Of a stretch of DNA of 64,000 nucleotides, positions 7,543-14,812 are shown piece after piece. Position 1 is the first letter of the stretch. The number at the start of each line of letters is the position of its first letter. The position numbers were made by a program, and so were the translations under genes. The notes beneath the pieces are model-generated. The model searched no databases. It had not been told where the DNA came from and saw only the letters and a program-made list of their open reading frames with translations. The DNA is from Streptomyces sp. YPW6 (GTDB taxonomy: Bacteria; Actinomycetota; Actinomycetes; Streptomycetales; Streptomycetaceae), in the NCBI RefSeq assembly GCF_018866325.1, contig NZ_CP076457.1, forward strand, positions 3,383,001-3,447,000, in the 5' to 3' direction.

Positions 7543-7601
7543 GTTTCCGGTTTCCTGGTTTCCGACAGGGCCCCTACGCGTGTGCGCGCGAGACGGGAAA
7601 C
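7543..7601. promoter_or_regulatory. GGAAAC repeats upstream of traB
   Basis: In the gap 7455-7708 three copies of GGAAAC read leftward (GTTTCC at 7543, 7550 and 7558, spaced 7-8 bp) and one reads rightward (7596-7601). The rest of the gap has GC-rich GTGTGTACGCGC-like tracts. A phased array just upstream of the translocase gene could be an operator or part of the clt transfer site. No clear -10/-35 pair was found. Confidence 0.4.
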
Positions 7602-7708
7602 TTCCGTCACCCTGCGTCGCTACGGGGGTCCTGGCGGCCGAACAGGGGCCGGGGGGTCTCGACCCACCCGGAAGGGGCCCCGATCGCTCTGCGGGGCGCT
7701 GGACGATT

Positions 7709-8164
7709 TCAGTGGGTGGAGCGGCCGAACCACCGGTTGTGGACGGTGGTGTGGTGCACCGTCGCGGGCCGCCCGGCACCGAGGACGGTGGGGGCGATGC
7801 GGGAGGCGACGACGGCGATGGCGGCCCACATCACGAGCGACCCGAGACCGGCGGCAGCGCTCACGAGCTGACCGGCACCGAGGAGGACCTGACCGGCACC
7901 CCACCCGGCACCACCGGCCAGCAGTCCGCCGGCGGCGATGCGCTGGGCGCGCGGATCGAACAACGGCTGCGGGGTCAGGTCACGCGGCTGGTGGATGACG
8001 GGGGTGGTGGGCAGGTGCTCGCGGAGCACGGCCACCATGCTCCCGTCCGGGCCGGGGACGTAGACGACCGTCCCGGCCCGCTCGGCGTGGAGCTGCACCG
8101 TGCCGGTGGTGGGGGCGGCCGGGGCGGTGGGCCAGGTCGGCAGGACGTGTTCGGCGGGGGTCAT
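7709..8164 (-). CDS. spread-type membrane protein
   Basis: A 151-residue protein with a proline-rich N-terminal half and a C-terminal hydrophobic region that forms two membrane segments (GGLLAGGAGWGAGQVLLGAG and LGSLVMWAAIAVVASRIA). In Streptomyces elements, small membrane proteins at this position (Spd) help intramycelial spread of the transferred DNA. The ATG at 8164 overlaps the stop of the upstream zinc-protein gene (ATGA); a further in-frame ATG upstream is not needed. It is assigned by topology and position, not by a diagnostic motif. Confidence 0.75.
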   Translation of the reverse strand: MTPAEHVLPTWPTAPAAPTTGTVQLHAERAGTVVYVPGPDGSMVAVLREHLPTTPVIHQPRDLTPQPLFDPRAQRIAAGGLLAGGAGWGAGQVLLGAGQLVSAAAGLGSLVMWAAIAVVASRIAPTVLGAGRPATVHHTTVHNRWFGRSTH

Positions 8165-8508
8165 GGGGGCGTGTCCTTCCTGGTCGGCGGGGTGTCGTGG
8201 CAGGTGACGCACATGCCGAGCGAACGCGGGATGCAGTACCCGACGTCACGGCGGCAGTTGGGGCAGGTGCGGCGGGCCCGCATCGCCGCAGCGAGCGCGG
8301 CGGTGCGGGCCGGGGTCATGGGGCGTACGGGCTTGGCCCGGTCAACCCGGTAGAGGTAGGCGACCAGCGGCCCCCGGCGTCGCCGGGGCCGGTGGACTTC
8401 CGCGACGACGTCCTGACCACCCGGCCGCAACCCCAGCGCGCGGAGCTGACGGCGGGTGGCCAACCCGTCCGGGGCAAGCCGCCACCGGTAGCACGGCAGC
8501 GTGCTCAC
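8161..8508 (-). CDS. RRQRL-motif zinc-binding protein
   Basis: A 115-residue basic protein beginning near LATRRQLRALGLRPGGQ, the arginine-rich signature of a family seen almost only in actinobacterial mobile elements. The C terminus has CPNCRRDVGYC followed by MCVTCHD, a likely zinc ribbon. The fold suggests nucleic-acid binding. It overlaps both neighbours by a few bases, so it belongs to the transfer operon that begins near 11320. Its exact role in transfer is unknown. Confidence 0.78.
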   Translation of the reverse strand: MSTLPCYRWRLAPDGLATRRQLRALGLRPGGQDVVAEVHRPRRRRGPLVAYLYRVDRAKPVRPMTPARTAALAAAMRARRTCPNCRRDVGYCIPRSLGMCVTCHDTPPTRKDTPP

Positions 8509-9014
8509 GACGTCGTGGTGCCGAAGGGCAAGGGCTGGACGCGCCAGGTCACCTCAGAGGCCGAAGGCAGGGCTGCCCCGGGGGCGTGGGTGGTCCAGTT
8601 GGAGCGCGGGGCTCCTTCGGCCTCAGCGGCGATCTCTGCCGCTTCGACGGTGGGGTGGATGCTGTGCAGGCGTCCGTAGTGGAACAGGACGTAGACCCGG
8701 TCCGCCCGGTTGCTCTGCTTGCGGGTGGTGCGCAGCAGCGTGCGCAGGGCCTGGCGGTCCTCGGTGTCCAGTAGCGACTGGGACCGGAAGGTTTCCAGCT
8801 CACCCTCAAGACGGGCAGCGTCGGCTTTCGCCTGGTCGAGTGCGGCCCGCAGCTCCTCCGCCACGTCGTCCGCCCGGGTGAGGAAGTCGAGCATGTCCCC
8901 GCTCTGCTCCAGGCACTTTTCCGCCTCAGTGCGGGCGGTCTGGGCCTCCGCCTCAGCCTTGGTGAGGCTGTCGCGAAGCATGCTCAGGGTGCGGGTGCGG
9001 ATCAGGGTGATCAT
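8505..9014 (-). CDS. coiled-coil protein of the transfer operon
   Basis: A 169-residue protein whose first 100 residues are a continuous coiled coil (LTKAEAEAQTARTEAEKC and AEELRAALDQAKADAARLEG). The second half is compact and contains YVLFHYGRLHSIHPTVEAAE, where a start-up strand pair and helix can be guessed. No enzymatic motif is visible. It lies between the RRQRL gene and the DUF2637 gene with stop/start overlaps. It may be a scaffold for the transfer apparatus, which is inference only. Confidence 0.65.
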   Translation of the reverse strand: MITLIRTRTLSMLRDSLTKAEAEAQTARTEAEKCLEQSGDMLDFLTRADDVAEELRAALDQAKADAARLEGELETFRSQSLLDTEDRQALRTLLRTTRKQSNRADRVYVLFHYGRLHSIHPTVEAAEIAAEAEGAPRSNWTTHAPGAALPSASEVTWRVQPLPFGTTTS

Positions 9015-10021
9015 GCGGTGGCTCCCTCAAGGTCCGGGATGGCGGCGGTGGTGGTGTCGCGGTGTTCCTGGTAGCGGGCAGTCGCCCAGCCGACAGACCA
9101 GCCACACAGCTCGGCGGCCTGCCGGATGGGCAGCCCGGCGTCGAACGCGGCCCGGACCGTGGCCCGCGCCCGGACCTCGTCCTGCTTCTCCACGGCGGGG
9201 CCGGCGGCCAGCAGCGCCTGGCGTTCACGCTCGGCCTGCTGCTGTTCACGCTCCCGCTCACGGCGCTCACGGGCTTCCCGCTCCCGTGCCTCCAGCTCGC
9301 GGCGCTGGGCGGCCTCGCGTTCAAGGCGTTCACGCTCGGCCTGCTGCTGTTCACGCATCTGCTCACGGCGTTCACGGGCCTCACGCTCGGCCCGCTCCCG
9401 CGCCTCCGCCCGCTCGCGCTCCTCACGCCGTACCGCGTCCTCGCGGGCGGTCTGTTCACGGGCGATCAGCGCCTCGTGCTCACGCTGTTCACGCGCCAAC
9501 TGGGCCGCGTGCTCCCGCTCCTCACGGACCCGCCGCTCCTGTGCTTCGCGGCGCTCGGTGGCGGCCTGCTCGCGCTCGGCCCGCTCGGCCTTGAGCTGTG
9601 CTTCGCGGGTGCTCTGGGCGGTGGTGATGGCCCGCCGGTAGGCGAGCCCGGTCTCTGCGGTGACGATCAGAAGGAGCGGTGCGACCGCGTGGACAGCGGC
9701 CCCGACCAGGTCCTTCTTCAACGCGGAATCCGCGACGTTCAGGGCCAGGGTCATGGCCCCGGTCATCCACCGCAGAGCGATAGGCCACCGGCCCCCGTGC
9801 CCGCCCAACGCTGCCAGCACCGAGTCCAGGCGGACCACGATGACCACCGCCGCGTCCACGACGAGCGGCAGGATCGGGGCCGTCCACTCCCACCCCTGCG
9901 GGCTGTGCCGCTCCATCAGCGGGGTCACCGTGAGGATGGAGAACAGCATCGCCCCGCCCACGATCAGCCACGTGCCGACCGACAGGGCGCGTTCCGCTGA
10001 ACGGATCTGAACAGCGTTCAC
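9011..10021 (-). CDS. DUF2637 / SpdB-like membrane protein
   Basis: A 336-residue protein in three parts. Residues 1-130 hold four membrane segments (beginning LSVGTWLIVGGAMLFSILTV) of the DUF2637 type. Residues 140-275 are a very long charged region rich in Arg and Glu, with repeated RERE and QQQAERER blocks, likely one extended helix. The last 60 residues contain a helix-turn-helix-like stretch (RQAAELCGWSVGWATARYQ). Such proteins are the SpdB/transfer membrane factors of Streptomyces elements. GTG at 10021 overlaps the upstream TGA (GTGA), which fixes the start; longer frames upstream are shadows. Confidence 0.82.
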   Translation of the reverse strand: MNAVQIRSAERALSVGTWLIVGGAMLFSILTVTPLMERHSPQGWEWTAPILPLVVDAAVVIVVRLDSVLAALGGHGGRWPIALRWMTGAMTLALNVADSALKKDLVGAAVHAVAPLLLIVTAETGLAYRRAITTAQSTREAQLKAERAEREQAATERREAQERRVREEREHAAQLAREQREHEALIAREQTAREDAVRREERERAEARERAEREARERREQMREQQQAERERLEREAAQRRELEAREREARERREREREQQQAERERQALLAAGPAVEKQDEVRARATVRAAFDAGLPIRQAAELCGWSVGWATARYQEHRDTTTAAIPDLEGATA

Positions 10022-10347
10022 GACGCCACCCCCACACCCGCCACGTGCGCCGGGATCTCGGCGTAGCCGACCAGGCGCAACCGGATTCCCGTGAACACGG
10101 TCTGAGCGTCCAGGACGCGGGTGGTGCCCCCGCTCTGAACGCGGTGAACAACAGCCCCGGGTTCGATACCCAGGGCCTCCCGCCACGCCTCGAACGCGGC
10201 CAGGCCGCTGTGCGCCGACAGCTCCACCTGGTCGGGGAAGACGGTGGAGACGTGGACGTCGACGGCCGGCAGGTCCGGGAACCGGTCCATCAGTGAGGCC
10301 AGGACGGTGACCGCAGCGGACAGCCCGCTCATCGTCGGTGCGCTCAT
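10018..10347 (-). CDS. hypothetical protein of the transfer operon
   Basis: A 109-residue protein starting MSAPTMSGLSAAVTVLASL. It predicts as a small alpha/beta domain: one helix, strands around VDVHVSTVF and VELSAH, a second helix AAFEAWREALG and two more strands. The ATG at 10347 overlaps the stop of the upstream gene. No family is recognised. Its place among conserved element genes makes it real, but function cannot be given. Confidence 0.7.
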   Translation of the reverse strand: MSAPTMSGLSAAVTVLASLMDRFPDLPAVDVHVSTVFPDQVELSAHSGLAAFEAWREALGIEPGAVVHRVQSGGTTRVLDAQTVFTGIRLRLVGYAEIPAHVAGVGVAS

Positions 10348-10643
10348 GCCGCACCGCCCGACGACGTCACCGCGGAACGGTCGGCCACCGGGCACACGGG
10401 GATCTTGGCGAACAGCCGCCGCCGGGGTGCGGGGGTGGCGTCCCACTTCCACTCCGCCCCGTCCCGGGCCGCGTAGCCGAGAGCGGCCAGGACCGCGTCG
10501 CGCTCGGGGACGGTCGGGACGGGCTCGGCGCGGTGGAAGCCGTGGACCGGCCACTCTCGCGGCTCGTAGCCGGTCAGGACGAACAGCTTCCAGGTCCCGG
10601 ACGCGTCCAGGACCATGCGGGCCTCGGGCAGCAGCGTCATCAC
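10344..10643 (-). CDS. DUF6303-like small protein
   Basis: A 99-residue protein containing ASGTWKLFVLTGYEPREWP and, later, DAVLAALGYAARDGAEWKW. This pattern resembles a small element-borne family I recall as DUF6303, without known function. Two adjacent ATG codons (10643, 10640) are possible starts, and both overlap the end of the upstream gene. It is the second gene of the leftward transfer operon. Confidence 0.65.
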   Translation of the reverse strand: MMTLLPEARMVLDASGTWKLFVLTGYEPREWPVHGFHRAEPVPTVPERDAVLAALGYAARDGAEWKWDATPAPRRRLFAKIPVCPVADRSAVTSSGGAA

Positions 10644-10900
10644 GCCACCTCCCCGGCGGCGGCGGTGTTGGCCAGGTCGCGGCGAGCGGCCAGCACCCGC
10701 CGGCGGGCCCGCCGGATACGTCGCTCATCCAGCTCCGTCGGCGCCCGGTCGATGGTCATGATCTGCGCGTCCAGCAGGTCGACGTCCGCCAGGATCAGCG
10801 GCATCTCCGTCTCGATCGCGTCCAGCTCCGCGTCCGACGGCTCACCGTCGAACGGGGCGGCGGCGGTAACGGCCGCCTGAAGTGCTGCGATGCTCTTCAT
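10640..10900 (-). CDS. DUF6284-like small protein, first gene of transfer operon
   Basis: An 86-residue helical protein starting MKSIAALQAAVTAAAP, with the block PSDAELDAIETEMPLILADV and a basic C-terminal helix RRIRRARRRVLAARRDL. It resembles the DUF6284 family of Streptomyces mobile elements. ATG at 10900 follows AGAGGA at a suitable distance; an ATG 36 bases upstream would lengthen it into the hairpin leader. It is the first gene after the predicted promoter at 11323-11351 and has a leader of about 400 bases. Confidence 0.72.
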   Translation of the reverse strand: MKSIAALQAAVTAAAPFDGEPSDAELDAIETEMPLILADVDLLDAQIMTIDRAPTELDERRIRRARRRVLAARRDLANTAAAGEVA

Positions 10901-10936
10901 TGGGTCTGTTCCTCTCAGCCAGGAACGGCTCAACAC

Positions 10937-10966
10937 GAACCCCCGGAGTTCCAGCTCCGGGGGTTC
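10937..10966. terminator. 12-bp perfect hairpin in transfer-operon leader
   Basis: GAACCCCCGGAG (10937-10948) and CTCCGGGGGTTC (10955-10966) are fully complementary with a six-base loop. It lies 36 bases upstream of the first transfer gene. In the leftward transcript it would be a stable stem just before the ribosome site, so it could act as an attenuator, an RNA stabiliser, or a terminator for leakage before the operon. Confidence 0.6.
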
Positions 10967-11297
10967 TCGCCGTTGGAACCAGCAATCCGGCTCCCCTCAG
11001 CCCCGCCCGTGCAGCACCGCGTGAAGCGGACTGGACGGGCGGAGGAGGCAACCGGCCGCAGCGGTCATGGGCACTGCGGATGGTCGTGAACGTACGGGTG
11101 TCTCCTTCGGGAACACGAGCTCCCGTGCAGGCGTATGGAGACGTGACCTTTCGGTCTAAGCCCTCCGGTTGACCAGGGATCCGGGACCCTCGGCCCGATC
11201 TTTCCCGGGCCCCTTGGCGTCACATCCGAAGAGGTGACGCCCGGTCGTACAGGTCGAAGCAGCCCAAAGAAGGGCTCAGCTCACCGGACCATCAACT

Positions 11298-11364
11298 TGG
11301 CTAGCCCGGTTGAGCTGCCCTTAACGTAGCCAGCATGACTAGCCATGTCAACATCTGGCTAGCC
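11298..11364. promoter_or_regulatory. three TGGCTAGCC-type operators of the GntR repressor
   Basis: TTGGCTAGCC (11298-11306), TGACTAGCCATGTCA (11336-11350) and TGGCTAGCC (11356-11364) share the core CTAGCC, and GGCTAGCC is itself palindromic. They lie between the leftward transfer operon and the rightward GntR gene and overlap the predicted transfer promoter. Sites of this kind are what a KorSA-like GntR repressor would bind to silence transfer and control its own gene. Binding is inferred from position and symmetry. Confidence 0.7.
11323..11351 (-). promoter_or_regulatory. leftward transfer-operon promoter
   Basis: On the minus strand TTGACA (11346-11351) and TACGTT (11323-11328) are separated by exactly 17 bases, which is close to the major-sigma consensus. 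The spacer contains one of the CTAGCC-core operator sites. Transcription would start near 11316 and run into the DUF6284-like gene after a leader with several hairpins. No convincing gene is seen in that leader (10901-11315). Confidence 0.75.
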
Positions 11365-11404
11365 TGGCTGCCCTGATCATGAGTTTTGGGCGTAGCATCG
11401 AGGC

Positions 11405-12271
11405 ATGACTTTCACGCCCGAACCGCTGGACCCGGACGACAACCGTCCGCCCTACGAGCAGGTCGCGAGCAGCCTTGCCGCAGCCATTCGGACGAGGAGG
11501 CTCGCCCCTGGCGACAAGCTGCCGTCGCATAAGAACCTCACCGATCTGTATGGGTTCGCCAGGGCGACGATTCAGCGCGCACTGCGGGACCTGGAGGATG
11601 AGGGGCTGGTCGTCTCCCGCAAGGGAAGCGGTGTGTACGTCCGTAACCGGACCGAGCGGCCGGCCGGTTTGCGGCCCTACGTCGAGCAGGCTTTCGCTAG
11701 CCCGAACGTCTCAATCGACTTCGCGGGTTTCTCCAGCGAGACGCTGCATGGAGCCCTACAGGAACCGATCGACAAGATCCGGGTCGGCCGCCTGACGCCG
11801 ACCAGCATCAACATCCGAATCCTGGTGCCGGACATGGCCGTGCCTCAGGCTGCCCCGGTACGTCGGAGTGACGGCGCTGACGACCCCCGTCTCCGAGCCC
11901 GCATGCACGACATGATGGTCGGCTTCACCCGAAGCATCTCCAACGCCGTGGGGGAACTTCAGCACCTCGGTCTGGTCCAAGAGGCCGCTGTCAGCGTGCG
12001 GATTCACAGCGGAACGCAGTTCTTCAAGCTCTACGTCATCAACCAGGGAGACGCGTTCTTCGGGTACTACCCCATCCGCCCGAACAAGGTGTCCGCAGGA
12101 GGGGAAGCGATCGACATCTACGACCTGGTGGGCGCAGACGCCGCGCTGTTCCACTACTCGACCAACGAGGGAGACGGGACCAGCGGCGCACAGCAAGTCG
12201 AACAGGCGCGCCTCTGGTTCGAGAGCGTCTGGAGCACCATTGGAAGGGACTTCGACCCCTATGGCGTCTGA
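11405..12271 (+). CDS. GntR-family repressor (KorSA-like)
   Basis: A 288-residue regulator. Residues 15-80 are a GntR winged helix (PPYEQVASSLAAAIRTRRL, then LPSHKNLTDLYGFARATIQR and the wing LVVSRKGSGVYV). The remaining 200 residues form an effector or dimerisation domain that is not of the HutC, FadR or MocR type by eye. In pSAM2-type elements this gene represses the transfer/activation operon. The ATG at 11405 lies 40 bp after the last CTAGCC-type operator, so self-repression is likely. It overlaps the HAD gene downstream by 11 bp, so both are probably produced together. Confidence 0.88.
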   Translation: MTFTPEPLDPDDNRPPYEQVASSLAAAIRTRRLAPGDKLPSHKNLTDLYGFARATIQRALRDLEDEGLVVSRKGSGVYVRNRTERPAGLRPYVEQAFASPNVSIDFAGFSSETLHGALQEPIDKIRVGRLTPTSINIRILVPDMAVPQAAPVRRSDGADDPRLRARMHDMMVGFTRSISNAVGELQHLGLVQEAAVSVRIHSGTQFFKLYVINQGDAFFGYYPIRPNKVSAGGEAIDIYDLVGADAALFHYSTNEGDGTSGAQQVEQARLWFESVWSTIGRDFDPYGV

Positions 12272-12962
12272 GAGCCTCGCCGCGACCGTCGCCGCTACCA
12301 GCGGCGTGCTTTTCGACTTCGACGGGCCTGTCTGCGATGTGTTCGCTGGGCACCCCGCACCTGGTGTTGCACGAGAACTGGCCGCCATGCTCGCCGAGAT
12401 CGACGCGACGGTTGGCAAACGGGCCCTCGAAACGGACGACCCGATGGAGGTGCTGCGATTGGCACCCCGCGTCGGCGAGGCTGCCGTGCGCCGAATCGAA
12501 GAAGCACTCACGTCGGCGGAAGTTTCGGCGGTGAAGGCTGCGGGTGCCCCCGTCACGGGCGCAATGGACTCCCTTCGTGCGGCCCACGCGTCCGGCCGAA
12601 GAGTCGCGATCGTGAGCAACAACTCGGCGGCGTGCGTGAGGGAATTCCTAGCACTTCACAGCCTCGATCGATTCGTTCACCAAGTGATCGGCCGTTCCCC
12701 GAACCGCCCTGACCTCATGAAACCCTCGCCGTTCTCTCTCGAAAGAGCTGCCAAGGACCTTGGCGTCAAAGCGAGCGCCTGCACGCTGATCGGTGATTCC
12801 ACTACCGACATCGAGGCCGCCGCGCGGGCGGGCTCCATGGCGATCGGCTTCGCCAACAAGCCAGGCAAAGAGGCAAGCCTCGCCGCCGCGGGGGCTAGGA
12901 CGATCGTCACGGCCATGGCTACCGTCGCTGAGGCCCTTCTGACGCCGCCCCTTGCGCGTTGA
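12261..12962 (+). CDS. HAD-superfamily phosphatase of the element
   Basis: A 233-residue HAD hydrolase. Motif I is FDFDGPVCD near residue 20, motif II is VSNNS near 120, and motif III/IV is LIGDSTTDIEAAARAG near 175. A helical cap is inserted after motif I. These are the features of phosphoglycolate-phosphatase-like enzymes acting on small phosphoesters. The ATG at 12261 lies inside the end of the GntR gene, with GGAAGGGA upstream, so the two are co-transcribed. In pSAM2 the gene beside the repressor region includes the Nudix hydrolase Pif; here the partner is a HAD enzyme. The substrate is unknown. Confidence 0.85.
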   Translation: MASESLAATVAATSGVLFDFDGPVCDVFAGHPAPGVARELAAMLAEIDATVGKRALETDDPMEVLRLAPRVGEAAVRRIEEALTSAEVSAVKAAGAPVTGAMDSLRAAHASGRRVAIVSNNSAACVREFLALHSLDRFVHQVIGRSPNRPDLMKPSPFSLERAAKDLGVKASACTLIGDSTTDIEAAARAGSMAIGFANKPGKEASLAAAGARTIVTAMATVAEALLTPPLAR

Positions 12963-12973
12963 CCCCCTCGCTC

Positions 12974-12996
12974 GGGGGGCCAAACGGGGGGCCAAC
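12974..12996. repeat. paired GGGGGCCAAM repeats, right end
   Basis: GGGGGCCAAA (12975-12984) and GGGGGCCAAC (12987-12996) lie 12 bp apart, just inside the right end of the element and in the same orientation as the pair at 1159-1181. The two pairs are the only conspicuous sequence shared by the two element ends apart from the att core. Confidence 0.6.
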
Positions 12997-13099
12997 GCAC
13001 TCAATCAAGGGCGGACGAGCATGGACGCCCACGGACAGGCCGACGCCGCATCTGCCCAGCACGGGACCAAGCTGACCAGCCTGGCAGCCCCCTGAATAG

Positions 13100-13144
13100 C
13101 GTTCGGGACGAAGAGGTCGTGGGTTCAAATCCCGCCACCCCGAC
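13100..13144 (+). repeat. attR core (45-bp direct repeat, right copy)
   Basis: Identical to 1064-1108 over all 45 bases. This is the original 3' end of the chromosomal tRNA-Pro gene, now separated from its 5' half by the element. It is not a functional tRNA because the acceptor 5' strand and D arm are absent. Confidence 0.95.
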
Positions 13145-13159
13145 AGCTGAAACACCAGG

Positions 13160-13196
13160 TCAGGGGCCTGATCCGCATCGCGGGTCGGGCCCCTGA
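13160..13196 (+). terminator. original tRNA-Pro terminator
   Basis: TCAGGGGCC (13160-13168) pairs with GGCCCCTGA (13188-13196), and an inner ATCCGC/GCGGGT pairing extends the stem. It lies 16 bases after attR, where the terminator of the tRNA gene would have been before integration. Confidence 0.6.
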
Positions 13197-13370
13197 GTGG
13201 TTTCGGGGGGCCTGGGACCGTTCGGTAGCCCACCTTCGGATCCGGCTTCGCGTTGGCTCCCGCAGCGGTTCGGCGTTTCGATCATTCGGCGAGATAGCCC
13301 TCGTAGAGGGACCCCGCCCGCGTACGCTCTGGTCGTCCGACGCACCGCGCCGGGCGCACGAGGGGGCATC

Positions 13371-14771
13371 GTGGATCATCTCTTCACCGTGGACGGCCGG
13401 ACGGCCACGCCGATATCGCGCACCGGGCTCGCCGCCGAGAGCCTGCTGGAGCGTCAGCACCTCCAGGAATGGGTGATCGCCCATCCCCAGGTGCCCGGAG
13501 AGTCGGTGCTCGTGGTCACCGCGGAGTACGACCGGTGGGCCGACACCGACGGAGTGCCGGCCCGCGACCGGCTGGACGTGCTCGGGCTGGACGCGACCGG
13601 GCGCCTCGTCGTCGTCGAGCTGAAGCGGGGGACGGCCGACCGGGACGTGCACCTCCAGGCGATCACCTACGCCGCCCTGGTGTCCCGCTTCGACCTCGAC
13701 ACCCTCACTCAGGCACACCGCGACTTCCTGTCGCGCAGGGGGCAGACCCTCGACATCGGCGCGTGCAGGCAGCGGCTGCTCGACCACGTGGACGGGGAGT
13801 GGAGCCCGGCGTTGCTCCAGCGGCCCCGGCAGGTGATCATCGCCGCCGACTTCCCCAAGCAGGTCACCCACTCCGTCGTCTGGCTTTCGGAGATGGGCAT
13901 CGACATCGACCTCGTCCAGGTCGGCCTGTGGCGGGTGGAAGGGCATATCGTCGCCGGGTTCACCAAGGTCTATCCGACCCCGGAGGTCGAGGAGTTCACG
14001 CTCACCCCGACCCGGGTCGAAGGCGAGGCGGCGGCCAAGAAGCTGCAGGAACGCTCGCGTTCACGCAACGCCGTCCACGTGCTTGTCGGTGCGGGCCTGT
14101 TGCCTGATGGGACTAGGCTGCTAATGACACCGCGCCACGGTGTGACGGAAGCGATCCGCGCCGAGATCCGGGCGTGGGTGGCGCAGGACACCGGCCGGGC
14201 AGCCGCCACCTGGACCAATGACACCGCCAAGCCACTGGTCTGGGACGCTGACGGAGCCTCCTACTCCCCTACCGGGCTGGCCAACCACATCTTCACGAGC
14301 GTGACCGGACGCACCGCCGACGGCATACAGGGAACGACGTGGTGGGACGTGGACACCGCCCATGTGCCCGCCGACGTCGACCCCGACGCATGGGCCACGC
14401 TGGCAGGGGCCGACCTCACCGGGCTGGCCAGGCAGCTCAGCGGCACTCGCAAGGACTGGACCGGGCTGCACACTCTGCTGAGCGGTGTCCCGGCTGGGCG
14501 ATGGACCACCTACGGCGACCTGGCGGCGGCGGTCGGGAGCCATGCCGTCCCCATAGGTCAGCACCTCGGCACCTGCGGTCGATGCCCCAACCCCTGGCGT
14601 GTCCTCACGGCCGCCGGGAAGGTCAGCCCCGGCTTCCAGTGGCCCGACCCCTCGCGTACGGACACCGCCGCATCCCTCCTGATCAGGGAAGGCGTGCGCT
14701 TCGATGGGGACACCGCCGATCCGGACCAGCGCCTGCGCCAGGACGAGCTCCGACACGTCCTCGACGGCTGA
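13371..14771 (+). CDS. PD-(D/E)XK nuclease fused to alkyltransferase-like domain
   Basis: A 466-residue fusion. The N-terminal domain has the restriction-endonuclease fold signature: Asp69 in RLDVLGLD and E83-L-K85 in VVVELKRG, followed by a conserved helix (HLQAITYAALVSRF). This resembles NucS/DUF91-type nucleases. A middle module (SPTGLANHIF near 300) resembles DNA-reading modules attached to nucleases. The C-terminal 90 residues match the MGMT DNA-binding fold (AGRWTTYGDLAAAVGS), but the PCHR active site reads CPNPWRVL, so no alkyl-accepting cysteine remains; it is an alkyltransferase-like (ATL) domain. GTG at 13371 follows GAGGGGG. The gene lies just outside attR and may be an independent DNA-repair or defence gene. 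Confidence 0.78.
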   Translation: MDHLFTVDGRTATPISRTGLAAESLLERQHLQEWVIAHPQVPGESVLVVTAEYDRWADTDGVPARDRLDVLGLDATGRLVVVELKRGTADRDVHLQAITYAALVSRFDLDTLTQAHRDFLSRRGQTLDIGACRQRLLDHVDGEWSPALLQRPRQVIIAADFPKQVTHSVVWLSEMGIDIDLVQVGLWRVEGHIVAGFTKVYPTPEVEEFTLTPTRVEGEAAAKKLQERSRSRNAVHVLVGAGLLPDGTRLLMTPRHGVTEAIRAEIRAWVAQDTGRAAATWTNDTAKPLVWDADGASYSPTGLANHIFTSVTGRTADGIQGTTWWDVDTAHVPADVDPDAWATLAGADLTGLARQLSGTRKDWTGLHTLLSGVPAGRWTTYGDLAAAVGSHAVPIGQHLGTCGRCPNPWRVLTAAGKVSPGFQWPDPSRTDTAASLLIREGVRFDGDTADPDQRLRQDELRHVLDG

Positions 14772-14812
14772 GAGCCCTTCGAAGCCCTCAGCCCATCGTG
14801 ACCGTCCCTTGC

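Larger units (their letters stand above)
1064..13144. mobile_element. integrative and conjugative element (AICE) in tRNA-Pro
   Basis: The element is bounded by a 45-bp perfect direct repeat whose left copy is the 3' half of the tRNA-Pro gene. It carries the standard gene set of actinomycete integrative conjugative elements such as pSAM2: a tyrosine integrase beside the tRNA, an excisionase, a replication module, a TraB/FtsK double-strand DNA translocase, spread-type membrane proteins and a GntR (KorSA-like) repressor. Genes from the transfer operon to int run leftward; the repressor and HAD genes run rightward. No frameshift was seen in the main genes, so it may still be able to excise. Here a DUF3631 ATPase plus primase-polymerase replaces the RepSA initiator of pSAM2. 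Confidence 0.93.

Noticed and set aside
10901..11315. Genes in the transfer-operon leader
   Set aside because: Short frames exist, but none has a ribosome site and family-like sequence. The region has several hairpins and is treated as a leader.
13021..13095. 24-codon frame near the right end of the element
   Set aside because: No ribosome site, low-complexity Ala-rich product and no conservation evidence.
12919..13233. Minus-strand frame across attR, reading [14 protein letters not shown]
   Set aside because: Again antisense of tRNA 3' sequence; it is not a gene.
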